Positions 26,231 through 34,739 of a DNA stretch of 64,000 nt are shown piece after piece; positions within the stretch are counted from its first letter, which is position 1; each line of letters starts with the position of its first letter. The position numbers and the translations under genes were made by a program. The stretch comes from Bacteroidia bacterium (GTDB lineage Bacteria; Bacteroidota; Bacteroidia; J057), in assembly GCA_022760475.1 (NCBI GenBank), contig JALEFZ010000089.1:186001-250000 (forward strand), written 5' to 3'. A model generated the notes under the pieces. That model was not told the origin of the DNA. It ran no database searches and saw only the letters and a list, made by a program, of their open reading frames with translations.

Positions 26231-27871
26231 TTACCAGGTACTGGTCAGGGTCATGTTCAATCCATTGGAGGCAGGCACCTCTCGACAGATTCCGCCTACA
26301 CATAGTAAGCCCCTTCTTTGTCTGCTATATGAAATTCCTATTCGGTTACTTCCAAAGGCATAAGCCACTGAGGCGTTATAGTAATGAATTCTCAGCGCAG
26401 GGTCAGGATTGCCATAGTTATACTCATCAAAAAGCGTGAAGTACCAATTCGGACTGACAGATAATTCCCCCAAAACCATTGCCCAACTTCCCAAATCCTG
26501 CTGGGTACCCATGTGTTGAATTTCACTTCTGAAAGCGAGCTTTTTATTTATTTTGTATTGGCCTTCCAAAACAAAAATATGTGATTCTACAATTCCAAAA
26601 CCCGCAGCAGGTGTACCAAATTCAATGATGTCCTTGTTGTAATTGAGCCAAATGTAGGTAAAAATGGTCCTGAATTTTTTCGTCCACCTGCGGTTGATCT
26701 CAATGTTGAAGTCCTGGAAATACAGGTTCTGAGGGTCGCCCAGGAGATTGGTCTCATATCGGAAATTTGGTTCGATAAAAGTGGTGTCCGGGGCATGGTA
26801 CCGAGAAAAATTGACCTGGATTTTGGTCCCATATTTTCCTCCAAGGGGAGTTTTACGGGGGATTTTATAATAGAGCGTCGCCTGAAAACCCAGCTCTCCA
26901 TTGAATTGTGTTGCGTAGGGATAGAGGGTAGGCAGGCGATAGGTCTGGATTTTGGTGCCAGGAGGCAGAAAGTTGAGTGTCAACTCTTGCAGGCTGATGT
27001 TTCGCTCTGACCTAAAGTCAAAATTATCAATCCTCTTTAAGTTAAAGTCGATTCCCAATCCCTTTCTTGAATAACTGGCATTGAAGAAGAATGCATGGCC
27101 AGGGTTGTACACAAAATTGTTCAATCCAAAAGGGTCATTGATTTTGTAGGCGTATTCTCCATTAAAAATGAAATTACCAACATAGAGTTTGGCCCTGCCT
27201 GAAACTGCGGAAACGTTCTCCGGCAACTGCAAGACCACATCTGTATCTTCCAGAAAACGGTTGAGGACTGAACCCCCGATGCTGAGATTTATCTTTTCCC
27301 CCATGAACTTTGGGAACAACTCATTGAGCGAAGCTTCTATGTCGGCTCCTCTAATGATCGACTCACTGCGATCGAAAAACTTTCGTTGGGTACCCAGTAT
27401 CCCTTTGACTTCCAGCCCCTTTCGTGGCCTGAACCTCAGGTGTATCCCGTCAATTGAATTGTCTATCCCTAGATTCCATTCCTGATAAGCCCTGAAAATA
27501 AGGCCATTGCCAAACTGATCGTAGATGTTGCCGATGGTCAGGTCCAGGCGATCTCCTTGATAAGAAAAAAAGCGGTAGGGGATTCCCTGACCTTCATATC
27601 TTTCATCAAACCCAAGGACTGGATTCAGGTATGCTTCATATCTAAGTCCGGCTGAAAATGGCCCCTGATCATAGGTAACCTGAAGAAAGGTATTGGATAG
27701 TATCCGTTCGCGGGGGGCAGTCGCCCCAATGATGGTATCCGTTATCAGATACTGAACATCTGACTGTAAAGAGCCTGAAATGCGAGGAGGGGGTAATTTA
27801 CTGTTTTGAGAAAAGCTTGTAAGGCCGCTTGAAATAAAAATTACAGAAAATAGAACTTGCCATTTATTCAT
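26231..27871 (-). CDS. DUF6029 family exported protein, probable beta-barrel
   Basis: The 546-residue protein has a signal peptide (ending SFSQ). Its beta-strand-rich body contains LDLTIGNIYDQFGNGLIFRAYQE near the first third, a signature I associate with DUF6029. Later segments are typical of outer-membrane barrels (regular aromatic/Gly strands), with a Cys pair near the C-terminus (LLCVGGICREVPAS). Function is unknown. I recall this family near secretion and gliding genes in Bacteroidota, but nothing here supports that directly. It is divergent from the TetR regulator, separated by 139 bases. Confidence 0.75.
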   Translation of the reverse strand: MNKWQVLFSVIFISSGLTSFSQNSKLPPPRISGSLQSDVQYLITDTIIGATAPRERILSNTFLQVTYDQGPFSAGLRYEAYLNPVLGFDERYEGQGIPYRFFSYQGDRLDLTIGNIYDQFGNGLIFRAYQEWNLGIDNSIDGIHLRFRPRKGLEVKGILGTQRKFFDRSESIIRGADIEASLNELFPKFMGEKINLSIGGSVLNRFLEDTDVVLQLPENVSAVSGRAKLYVGNFIFNGEYAYKINDPFGLNNFVYNPGHAFFFNASYSRKGLGIDFNLKRIDNFDFRSERNISLQELTLNFLPPGTKIQTYRLPTLYPYATQFNGELGFQATLYYKIPRKTPLGGKYGTKIQVNFSRYHAPDTTFIEPNFRYETNLLGDPQNLYFQDFNIEINRRWTKKFRTIFTYIWLNYNKDIIEFGTPAAGFGIVESHIFVLEGQYKINKKLAFRSEIQHMGTQQDLGSWAMVLGELSVSPNWYFTLFDEYNYGNPDPALRIHYYNASVAYAFGSNRIGISYSRQRRGLLCVGGICREVPASNGLNMTLTSTW

Positions 27872-27965
27872 TAGAAATGCCTTTGGATAAGCAAGTTATC
27901 CAAATCCCCCAAGAAATTCTTTTCTAAAAAGACAATTCACCCTAACCTAAGATGAAAATCTTTCG

Positions 27966-27973
27966 TATATTTG
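27966..27973 (+). promoter_or_regulatory. -7 promoter element of the TetR-type gene
   Basis: TATATTTG matches TAnnTTTG exactly. It abuts a 16-bp palindrome (27976-27991) and lies 37 bases before the ATG at 28011. A repressor on the palindrome would cover the transcription start. Confidence 0.6.
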
Positions 27974-27975
27974 AT

Positions 27976-27991
27976 CGGACTGGGTAGTCCG
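27976..27991 (+). promoter_or_regulatory. Palindromic operator upstream of the TetR-type gene
   Basis: CGGACTGGGTAGTCCG has arms CGGACT and AGTCCG. The same arms recur at 28690-28705 ahead of the ABC genes. Position just after the -7 box fits autorepression by the regulator. Confidence 0.7.
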
Positions 27992-28010
27992 TTTTCGCTT
28001 TTGTAGAAAT

Positions 28011-28673
28011 ATGCCAACAGAAACTTTTGAAAATTTACCGGAAGAGAGGAAGAAAAGATTTATTGAGGCAGCTTTCGATGAATTTATCCTGAATGATTAT
28101 GAAGGGGCTTCCATTAGCAGAATGGTAAAGAAATTGGGATTCGGAAAAGGGTCGGTGTATCGCTACTTTGAAGATAAAAAAGACCTGTATTTTTACTTGA
28201 AGGGGATTGCAGAGGGGCAAAAGATGGAAATGGTCATGCCCTTGTTGAGAGACCACTCAAAAGACTTTTTTGAGATGTACCGATCCTTATTCAAGGCAGG
28301 GCTTGAGTTCATGAGGCAAGAACCTCGGTATAGCCAGTTTCTCTACAACATGTCTCGTGAGACCAGGAGCAAGGAACTTGGAGATATCATGCTCGAAAGC
28401 AAGCGTATGGCCATTGAGGCATTTGAAAAAGAAATCAGACGATACCAGGAGGATAAGGTAATCAGAAACGACATATCCAGCTTTCTGATAGCTCTTATGG
28501 TGGTGGAGGCTTCGAATGTGATCTCTGAGTACATCCTGGTAAAGTATAAGGATGCCTTTGATGCAAGTTTGAAAAATCCAGGTGAGCGATTTATGCTTGG
28601 GGACATTGAGCTAGATGAAATTTCTAATGCAGTCTCCAGGATGCTCGAGGAAGGAATAGCCTACAAGGCTTAA
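28011..28673 (+). CDS. TetR/AcrR family repressor
   Basis: The 220-residue protein has the TetR N-terminal HTH (about 10-60), with FIEAAFDEFILNDYEGASISRMVKKLGFGKGSVYRYFEDKKDLYFYL as the recognition region (key residues GKGSVYRYF). The C-terminal helical half would bind ligand and dimerise. It is followed 65 bases later by a three-gene ABC exporter. Matching palindromes precede both units, so it most likely represses itself and the exporter until an inducer, perhaps an exported compound, binds. The inducer is unknown. Confidence 0.93.
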   Translation: MPTETFENLPEERKKRFIEAAFDEFILNDYEGASISRMVKKLGFGKGSVYRYFEDKKDLYFYLKGIAEGQKMEMVMPLLRDHSKDFFEMYRSLFKAGLEFMRQEPRYSQFLYNMSRETRSKELGDIMLESKRMAIEAFEKEIRRYQEDKVIRNDISSFLIALMVVEASNVISEYILVKYKDAFDASLKNPGERFMLGDIELDEISNAVSRMLEEGIAYKA

Positions 28674-28689
28674 TTTTTTTGATTAAGCT

Positions 28690-28705
28690 CGGACTGGTCA
28701 GTCCG
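28690..28705 (+). promoter_or_regulatory. Palindromic operator before the ABC exporter genes
   Basis: CGGACTGGTCAGTCCG has 7-bp arms (CGGACTG / CAGTCCG) with a GT spacer. It shares the half-sites of the operator at 27976. It lies 33 bases before the ATG at 28739, within the gap between the regulator and the exporter. Confidence 0.75.
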
Positions 28706-28738
28706 ATTGGATATAAAAACACCCATATTACAAATGTT

Positions 28739-29587
28739 ATGATTAGTGTTAAACATCTGGACTTTACCTATCCGGGGGCAGATGTCCCAGCGGTAAAGGA
28801 TGTGTCCTTTGAAGTCGAAGAAGGTGAAATCTTTGGATTTCTTGGACCTTCGGGTGCCGGAAAAAGTACCACTCAAAAAGTACTGATCAGACTTTTAAAA
28901 GGCTTTGAAGGAGAAGTAAATGTCATGGAAAGGGCACTTCCAAGTTGGAAGGAGGACTATTACGAGCACATTGGGGTAGGATTTGAATTGCCCAACCACT
29001 ACACAAAATTATCGGCCATCGAGAACCTTCAGTTTTTTGGCTCTTTCTACAAAAAGAAGGTCAGAAAGCCCCAGGAACTTTTGGAAATGGTAGGTTTAGG
29101 AGAAGATGGTCATAAAAAGTTGAGTGAGTTTTCCAAGGGAATGAAGATGAGGCTAAATTTTATCCGTTCCTTTATGCATAACCCTGAAATTCTTTTCTTT
29201 GACGAGCCTACCTCCGGTCTTGATCCCGGTAATGCCCGAATCATCAAAGACATCATCCTTGACCTCAAAAATCAGGGAAAAACCATTTTCCTCACCACTC
29301 ATGACATGACCGTGGCCGATCAACTTTGTGATCGATTGGCATTCATGGTGGATGGAAAATTGGCACTAATGGACTCCCCGCAATCATTGAAAATCAAGCA
29401 TGGGAAGCGATTGGTCAAGGTGGCTTATGGTGAAGCCGAAAGTGAGCTTGAGTTTGACCTGGATAGCCTTGGGCACAATGAGGAATTTCTGAGGATCTTG
29501 AAAGAGGAACGGCTCCATACCATCCATTCGGAGGAAGCTACACTTGAGAATATTTTTATATCTGTAACCGGAAAAAGTCTCCAATGA
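28739..29587 (+). CDS. ABC exporter ATP-binding protein
   Basis: This 282-residue ATPase has Walker A GPSGAGKST, signature LSEFSKGMKMRL, Walker B ILFFDEPTSGLDPG and switch His in LTTHDMT, in order. The signature motif has FSKGM in place of the LSGGQ core, as in several drug-export ATPases. The ATG at 28739 is chosen because an upstream in-frame start (28679) would place the operator inside the coding region. It drives export by the two permeases that follow. It overlaps the first permease by 4 bases. Confidence 0.93.
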   Translation: MISVKHLDFTYPGADVPAVKDVSFEVEEGEIFGFLGPSGAGKSTTQKVLIRLLKGFEGEVNVMERALPSWKEDYYEHIGVGFELPNHYTKLSAIENLQFFGSFYKKKVRKPQELLEMVGLGEDGHKKLSEFSKGMKMRLNFIRSFMHNPEILFFDEPTSGLDPGNARIIKDIILDLKNQGKTIFLTTHDMTVADQLCDRLAFMVDGKLALMDSPQSLKIKHGKRLVKVAYGEAESELEFDLDSLGHNEEFLRILKEERLHTIHSEEATLENIFISVTGKSLQ

Positions 29588-30276
29588 AAAGTTTAGCAAA
29601 TCTCATTCGCTGGGACTTGACTGTTCAGTCCCGGTATCAAATCCTAACTGTCTTGATGGGAATTACTTCCATCTACCTGCTGTTATTTTGGTTGGTGCCT
29701 GAAATCAGGTATATGGAATTGCTGATCCTGATTATTTTTTCAGATCCTGCACTCCTGGGATTAACATTTATTGGTGCCCTCGTTCTTTTTGAGAAAGGAG
29801 AACGTACCCTGGATGCCATGGTGGTCACTCCGATAAAGGATTGGCAATACATCTGGTCGAAAGCCATTTCTCTAACCATAAGTTCTACAGTGGTGGCTAT
29901 TTTACTTGCCCTGGCAGGTCATGGCTTAGACCTCAACTATTTGACTTTCGTAAGTAACCTGATTCTGACCTCACTTCTATATGTACTGTTGGGATTTATC
30001 CTTGTTTCAAGATCAGAGAGCCTGAATGAATATGTGATCAAGTTGGCAGTAATTCTACTTCCAATCAGTTTGCCACTGCTGAACCTGTTTGGGCTTACAG
30101 ATAGCCTGATTCTGTATTTGATTCCTTCTCAGGCTTCACTTTTGCTCTTCCAGGGAGCTTTTGGAGAAGAAATTCAGATCTGGGAGTATTTCTATAGCTA
30201 TGGTTATTTGTTAATCAGCATAGCAGTCATGTACTTTTTTGCAAGGAGGGCTTACCACAATCACATTGTCCAATAA
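29584..30276 (+). CDS. ABC exporter permease, first subunit
   Basis: The 230-residue protein has about six membrane segments and a cytoplasmic start (KSLANLIRWDLTVQSRYQI) typical of ABC-2 type permeases such as fluoroquinolone export subunits. A charged loop FEKGERTLDAMVVTPIKDWQYIWSK between helices 2 and 3 should contact the ATPase. Its ATG overlaps the stop of the ATPase gene (ATGA). With the next gene it forms a heterodimeric channel. The substrate is not visible; resistance to a toxic compound is a reasonable guess because of the TetR control. Confidence 0.85.
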   Translation: MKSLANLIRWDLTVQSRYQILTVLMGITSIYLLLFWLVPEIRYMELLILIIFSDPALLGLTFIGALVLFEKGERTLDAMVVTPIKDWQYIWSKAISLTISSTVVAILLALAGHGLDLNYLTFVSNLILTSLLYVLLGFILVSRSESLNEYVIKLAVILLPISLPLLNLFGLTDSLILYLIPSQASLLLFQGAFGEEIQIWEYFYSYGYLLISIAVMYFFARRAYHNHIVQ

Positions 30277-30288
30277 TCAACCATTGAT

Positions 30289-31002
30289 ATGCAAAAGATT
30301 ATTTCGCTTGGGTTAAATGATTTTAGGAACATCTTTCGGGAACAAATCCTGACCTTCATTTTTACCCTCTTTCCGCTCTTGAGCCTGGTCGCAGGTACCT
30401 GGCTGATTCCCATGTTGGGGGAGGCCTATCCTGAAGTGATCCCCTATTACCCATTGATCCTCACTTTTTTGATTTTGCAAGTGAGCATGGGGGTAGGTTT
30501 TGTGGTGGCAGCCTTCTTCCTAGAGGAGAAGGATCAACATATCCTGGATGTCCTAAAAACAGTTCCACTTTCGTCTACTGCCTTTCTGACATACCGCACA
30601 TCCTTTGGAATGTTGTACATGTTTGGCTTCAGTTTATTGATGATCAATGCTACGAATTTGATTGAAGTATCTGCTTTGCAGTCGATTTTGATGTCAATAT
30701 TATTTACGATTCCTGCACCCTTGATTAGCCTGATTATGAGTATTTTTGCTCAAAATAAGGTGGAGGGATTGGCCATTTTCAAGGGGATTGATTTAGCGAT
30801 GCTCTTGCCCTCGGTAGCATTTGCCTTGGATACCGATTGGAAGCATGCTTTCGGGATTGTACCAGTTCACTGGACATTTCAATATGTAGATGCAGCGGCA
30901 ACTCGTAATCCTGTGGAGTGGGTGTATTTTTCAATCGCGCTAATTTTCGGGGCTGCATTGATAGCACTGCTGGTTTGGCTGTTCAGAAAGCGGATATTTT
31001 AG
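30289..31002 (+). CDS. ABC exporter permease, second subunit
   Basis: This 237-residue protein has about six membrane segments and the same layout as the preceding permease. It has a cytoplasmic start (LGLNDFRNIFREQILTF) and a coupling loop LEEKDQHILDVLKTVPLSSTAFLTYRTSF. It starts 13 bases after the first permease stop. The two are similar in length and architecture, so they probably pair in one transporter. A strong terminator at 31027-31054 ends the operon. Confidence 0.85.
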   Translation: MQKIISLGLNDFRNIFREQILTFIFTLFPLLSLVAGTWLIPMLGEAYPEVIPYYPLILTFLILQVSMGVGFVVAAFFLEEKDQHILDVLKTVPLSSTAFLTYRTSFGMLYMFGFSLLMINATNLIEVSALQSILMSILFTIPAPLISLIMSIFAQNKVEGLAIFKGIDLAMLLPSVAFALDTDWKHAFGIVPVHWTFQYVDAAATRNPVEWVYFSIALIFGAALIALLVWLFRKRIF

Positions 31003-31026
31003 TAGAATGTAATGGAGTTAGAATAA

Positions 31027-31054
31027 AAAAACCTACGCAGATGCGTAGGTTTTT
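31027..31054. terminator. Bidirectional intrinsic terminator
   Basis: The arms 31027-31039 and 31042-31054 are perfectly complementary (13 bp, with a 2-nt gap), with A-run and T-run at the ends. It lies between the ABC operon ending at 31002 and the minus-strand gene ending at 31075, so it can serve both. Confidence 0.88.
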
Positions 31055-31074
31055 ATGTTTTGAATAGGCAGAGC

Positions 31075-31782
31075 TTAGAAATAATAGCCGAGGTCAATGG
31101 AAAAGTAGCTGATTCTGAATGTTTCACCACTTCCAAGGGTTCCCTCGGCGAAATTCTTTTTACGGTTCATGTTGGTCAAGCCCCAGTGGTAAACCAGGCC
31201 AATGTATCCCAGTCCTGCGCCACTGAAATCATACTCGGTACCAGCCCCGAAAAGGAATGAAAAGTTGATGGGGTTAACAAGGTTGGCTTGGGATCTCAGG
31301 GTTCCGGCGGTAGCAATTTCATTGGTTGCAGGATTGATTCCAGTCCATGCATTGGAATTACTTGCCGTAACATCTGCTGACAGTCCAAAAAGTCCGTTGA
31401 TGTTCCAGTCAGAACCTCCAATTTGCCCGGTTTTCAGTTTGAGAGCCAATGGGATTTCAACTGTGGTGATAGAAACATTTTGACTTGCTGCAACAGTAGC
31501 GGTATCATTCAAAGAAACATTTCCGTCCCTTTTGAATCCCTTGTTCACAATATGAATTCCTGTGTGGAATCCATAGTTTTCGCTGAAATAGTAATCAGCC
31601 ATCAATCCAAAAGAGCCCCCAAGTTTTGAAGAAACTTCTGCATCGACGCCATTCCCTTGAGCATCAGTAACATTAGCACTGGAAATGATTGGACTTACCC
31701 TCAATCCCAGCTTGAGACTGTTCTGTGCCTGTAGAGTTCCGAGAAGGAGAATCGAAATAAAAAGTAGGGAAACAACTCTCAT
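31075..31782 (-). CDS. Outer-membrane beta-barrel protein (PorT-like fold)
   Basis: The 235-residue protein has a signal peptide (ending GTLQAQ) and a body of eight or so strands. It contains LKLGLRVSPIISSANV, SFGLMADYYFSENYGFHTGIHIVNKGF, VEIPLALKLKTG and a C-terminal aromatic end (SIDLGYYF). This pattern is the common small OMP barrel of Bacteroidota. The VEIPLALK strand is characteristic of the family. Function unknown, possibly porin-like or structural. It has its own terminator. Confidence 0.85.
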   Translation of the reverse strand: MRVVSLLFISILLLGTLQAQNSLKLGLRVSPIISSANVTDAQGNGVDAEVSSKLGGSFGLMADYYFSENYGFHTGIHIVNKGFKRDGNVSLNDTATVAASQNVSITTVEIPLALKLKTGQIGGSDWNINGLFGLSADVTASNSNAWTGINPATNEIATAGTLRSQANLVNPINFSFLFGAGTEYDFSGAGLGYIGLVYHWGLTNMNRKKNFAEGTLGSGETFRISYFSIDLGYYF

Positions 31783-31930
31783 AGTATATCTGTTTTTAGT
31801 AGCGAAAATGGATGATTAGTTCAATTATGACGTGATACTTATGTAGTTTGTAACAGGTTAATATCATTTTCTGCCTCGAAAGTACTTGTATTGCCATATT
31901 TATCCTAACAAGAAAAGTCTGATTCTTATT

Positions 31931-33013
31931 ATGTCAAAGACCTTATACCTAAAATCCGGGTTGCTGATGCTTGCCCTTTCCTTCATTTTTTTTTCCTGCA
32001 GCTCTAATGCAGATGATGACATCTCCGGCATTGAGGTAAAACTTGATTTTGTCCGTGTAGATAGCCTTATGTGGGCCTACGCCAATGCTTATGCTGAAGA
32101 CAGCAACATGAATCTGTATGAAGGATTTGACAAATACCTGGGTTCAGAGGAGGAGTTTTTCTACGAATTTCTCAACATTGACCAAGTCAAAAGAATACGG
32201 AGGTTGTCCGATGAACTGGCTGATTCTGTTTTAAAAGCGCAAATGGCCAGTCTCCTGAAGGAGGAAGCTATGCTTAGGCTTCTGGACACGGTTAGAAAGG
32301 AGTTTCCCTATGACATGGACCTTGTTTCACAGCTGGAAGATCCCTTAAAGCGATTGAATAAGCATTTTCCTGAGATTCAATTGCCTAAATTCAGAACCTT
32401 TGCCAATGGCTATATGCCGGGTGGAGACATGAGGTCTGTAGACAATGTGGTTCCCATTCCGAATTACTTTGGATTTGGCCTACATTATTTTTTAGGTAAA
32501 AATTATCCTTACTACCCTGAAAATGTACCTGCATATGAAAGAAGGTATTTCAAAAAAGAATATATGGCATTTGCGATGGCAAGGGAAATCACCGAGGGAA
32601 TGGTAGCTCAACTGCCAAGAAACCAGTCGCCAAACTTGATTTCAGGCATGATCAGAGAGGGTATCAAGCAGTATTTTCTGGAAAGGCTTTTGCCGGAAAC
32701 AGCAGATTCGGTCAGGCTGAGGTATACTGCCAGCCAAATGGAATGGGCAAATATCTATGAGGCACGAATTTACAAAGAACTGGTGGATAAATTCTTTGAG
32801 TCAGACTTCAAAATTCAGCGAGAATATTTGGGGGAAAAGCCCTTTACCTCTTCTTTGTCCAAAGAAAGTGCCCCCAGGATTGGAGAATATTGTGGGTGGA
32901 AAATCGTTAAGAGTTATATGAAACGCCATCCTGAGGTAAGTCTGGCAGAACTGACGGAAATGCAGGATTATGAAAAGATTTTGCGCGAAGCCCGATACAA
33001 ACCCGAGGGATAA
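31931..33013 (+). CDS. gldB: GldB-like gliding motility lipoprotein
   Basis: This 360-residue precursor has lipobox FFSC (Cys23). The body carries features I associate with GldB: LEDPLKRLNKHFPEIQLPKFRTFANGY, then VPNYFGFGLHYFLGKNYPYY, and the helical YERRYFKKEYMAFAMAREI region. GldB is an essential lipoprotein of the gliding/T9SS machinery in Flavobacterium. The ATG at 31931 is preferred because it starts the signal peptide directly; an upstream in-frame ATG at 31886 adds 15 residues. Identification is from partial pattern recognition, so the symbol is tentative. Confidence 0.68.
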   Translation: MSKTLYLKSGLLMLALSFIFFSCSSNADDDISGIEVKLDFVRVDSLMWAYANAYAEDSNMNLYEGFDKYLGSEEEFFYEFLNIDQVKRIRRLSDELADSVLKAQMASLLKEEAMLRLLDTVRKEFPYDMDLVSQLEDPLKRLNKHFPEIQLPKFRTFANGYMPGGDMRSVDNVVPIPNYFGFGLHYFLGKNYPYYPENVPAYERRYFKKEYMAFAMAREITEGMVAQLPRNQSPNLISGMIREGIKQYFLERLLPETADSVRLRYTASQMEWANIYEARIYKELVDKFFESDFKIQREYLGEKPFTSSLSKESAPRIGEYCGWKIVKSYMKRHPEVSLAELTEMQDYEKILREARYKPEG

Positions 33014-33037
33014 GGCTCCTATTTTAGATAAATGAGG

Positions 33038-33066
33038 AAAGGCTGTCTATTTGCAGACAGCCTTTT
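33038..33066 (+). terminator. Intrinsic terminator of the GldB-like gene
   Basis: The arms 33038-33048 and 33055-33065 form a perfect 11-bp stem with a 6-nt loop, ending in TTTT on the plus strand. It lies 25 bases past the stop at 33013. Confidence 0.87.
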
Positions 33067-33091
33067 CACATTACAATTATCCAAACCAATT

Positions 33092-33493
33092 TTATTCAAT
33101 GATGTCGTCGGTCTTGACTGTGCGGGTAACTTTTGAATACATCAATGAGACACAATTGATGTCAAATGCCGGATATCCATTACAGAAATCGTCCACAAAG
33201 GAGGCCTCATCAATTTCAACGACAAGGGTTATATTGTCTTCCTTGACATTCTTAAAAAGATCGGTGCTGGTAGGTACAAAACTCATGTTTCCTTCGCTCC
33301 AATCGAGGATAAAACCACAAGAATTTTCGTCTTCATCGATCCTGTAGACCACCGAATAGACGCAGTTGCCCTGGGCGCCATCTTCAGGACTTACCAACTC
33401 TGGTTCCATTCCAGCTAGTTGATCCTCAGGTAGTACATTACAGGCAGAAAAACTTATGAGCAGGGCCAAGGCGATAAAAAGTACATTTTTCAT
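33092..33493 (-). CDS. Small lipoprotein of unknown function
   Basis: The 133-residue precursor has a signal peptide with lipobox FSAC (Cys18). The mature part is acidic with four cysteines (GNCVYSV, NSCGFIL, DDFCNGY, DINCVSL) that could form two disulphides outside the cytoplasm. I do not recognise the family. It is convergent with the GldB-like gene and separated from it by the terminator at 33038-33066. Composition is like neighbouring genes. Confidence 0.78.
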   Translation of the reverse strand: MKNVLFIALALLISFSACNVLPEDQLAGMEPELVSPEDGAQGNCVYSVVYRIDEDENSCGFILDWSEGNMSFVPTSTDLFKNVKEDNITLVVEIDEASFVDDFCNGYPAFDINCVSLMYSKVTRTVKTDDIIE

Positions 33494-33806
33494 AAAAACG
33501 TGTGACTGATTAAATGCTATTGCTTTAAAGAGAGAATATTAAGTTTACGGTTACAAATATGGGTATTGTGGAATTAACTAAATAATTGAAATTACGAAAA
33601 ATAAAACATTATATATTTTAGTTAAATATCTTTGACTTATTGATAGAAAAAACAAGGCTACACACTCTGTGATTATGCGAGATTTTGAAAAGGAGTGGAT
33701 ATGGGTTGAAGACAGAATGGAATTTAGGCAGGCTATTTTTGGTGAGAAATGTCACTCTTTTTGGCTTATATTTGTTTAAGACCTGACACATCTTACACCT
33801 TTACCA
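33494..33806. other. 313-bp AT-rich intergenic region
   Basis: It separates a minus-strand lipoprotein from a plus-strand bestrophin. It contains two exact TAnnTTTG boxes on the plus strand, at 33627-33634 and 33767-33774. The second gives a short leader for the gene at 33807. A 34-codon ORF (33675-33779) is present but unsupported. Confidence 0.5.
33767..33774 (+). promoter_or_regulatory. Candidate -7 promoter element for the bestrophin gene
   Basis: TATATTTG, an exact consensus match, lies 32 bases before the ATG at 33807. No TTG is seen at the -33 spacing. Confidence 0.45.
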
Positions 33807-34733
33807 ATGATCAACTACAATTCAAAAAACTGGTTTGAAGCCATTTCCCATTTCAAATCTAGCTACGTTATCCGTAGAACCATGCGGATGACACTGGTGG
33901 TAGGCCTGATTGCGGCCGGACTGGGAGCTATCCAGGAGTTTTTAATGACAGACTTCAAAATTGGCATTGAACCATCCATTTTTTCTTTATTGGGTTTGTT
34001 ATTGAGCTTGTTGCTGGTTTTCCGTCTAAACTCTGCTTATGACAGATGGTGGGAAGGAAGAAAGCAATGGGGAGCTCTGATCAATCATACCCGTGGCTTA
34101 GCAGTCCTATGGCATGGAAAACTGGGCCATAAGGATATCCAGAATAGAACATTTTTTGCCAAAGGAATTTCGGCTTATGTATTGGCCTTGAGTGATCACC
34201 TACGAGATAAGAGCAACCACTCACTGGTAGAAATGTATTCTGAAGAGTCTCCTGAATCTATTAGAACCTATGCCCATGTACCTAATAAGATCGTTCGAGA
34301 TATGTATGAGCGCACCGAGATGCTTTATAAGGACGGCTTTATTGACGGCTTTCAACTCAATCAGGTTCAGCCCGAACTTCAGGAGTTTCTGAATATTCAG
34401 GGAGCTTGCGAGCGTATCAAAGCTACTCCCATTCCATTTGCTCACAACTTCTTTATCAAGTTGTTTGTCCTGACATATTGTGCCTTGCTTCCTTTCGTTT
34501 TGATTCCTGTGATTGGTTGGTGGGCTATATTGATGACGATGTTTGTGAGTTATGCTTTGATAGGAATTGAATTCATCTCAGTAGAGATCGAAGAACCTTT
34601 TGGCCTGGACTGCAACGATCTTCCGACTCACAACCTTGCTGTGAAAATCGAAAAGAATGTGCATGAAATCCTGGAAGTAGAACTACTTGACACCGAGAAG
34701 GAAGTCAAGCAGCAATACATCGTTATCAAATAA
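33807..34733 (+). CDS. Bestrophin family anion channel
   Basis: This 308-residue protein matches the bacterial bestrophin (YneE-type) family. It begins with NWFEAISHFKSSYVIRRT, has a hydrophobic hairpin, then LLLVFRLNSAYDRWWEGRKQWGALINHTRGLA, the family hallmark. It ends with a C-terminal part holding EEPFGLDCNDLPTHNL. Four membrane segments are expected, in pentameric channels conducting anions (some bacterial relatives prefer cations). It is a single gene next to an MFS carrier on the opposite strand. No regulator is adjacent. Confidence 0.92.
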   Translation: MINYNSKNWFEAISHFKSSYVIRRTMRMTLVVGLIAAGLGAIQEFLMTDFKIGIEPSIFSLLGLLLSLLLVFRLNSAYDRWWEGRKQWGALINHTRGLAVLWHGKLGHKDIQNRTFFAKGISAYVLALSDHLRDKSNHSLVEMYSEESPESIRTYAHVPNKIVRDMYERTEMLYKDGFIDGFQLNQVQPELQEFLNIQGACERIKATPIPFAHNFFIKLFVLTYCALLPFVLIPVIGWWAILMTMFVSYALIGIEFISVEIEEPFGLDCNDLPTHNLAVKIEKNVHEILEVELLDTEKEVKQQYIVIK

Positions 34734-34739
34734 ATTATA

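Noticed and set aside
33675-33779. A 34-codon ORF in the gap before the bestrophin gene
   Set aside because: It is very short, overlaps the -7 box of the next gene, and has no recognisable features.
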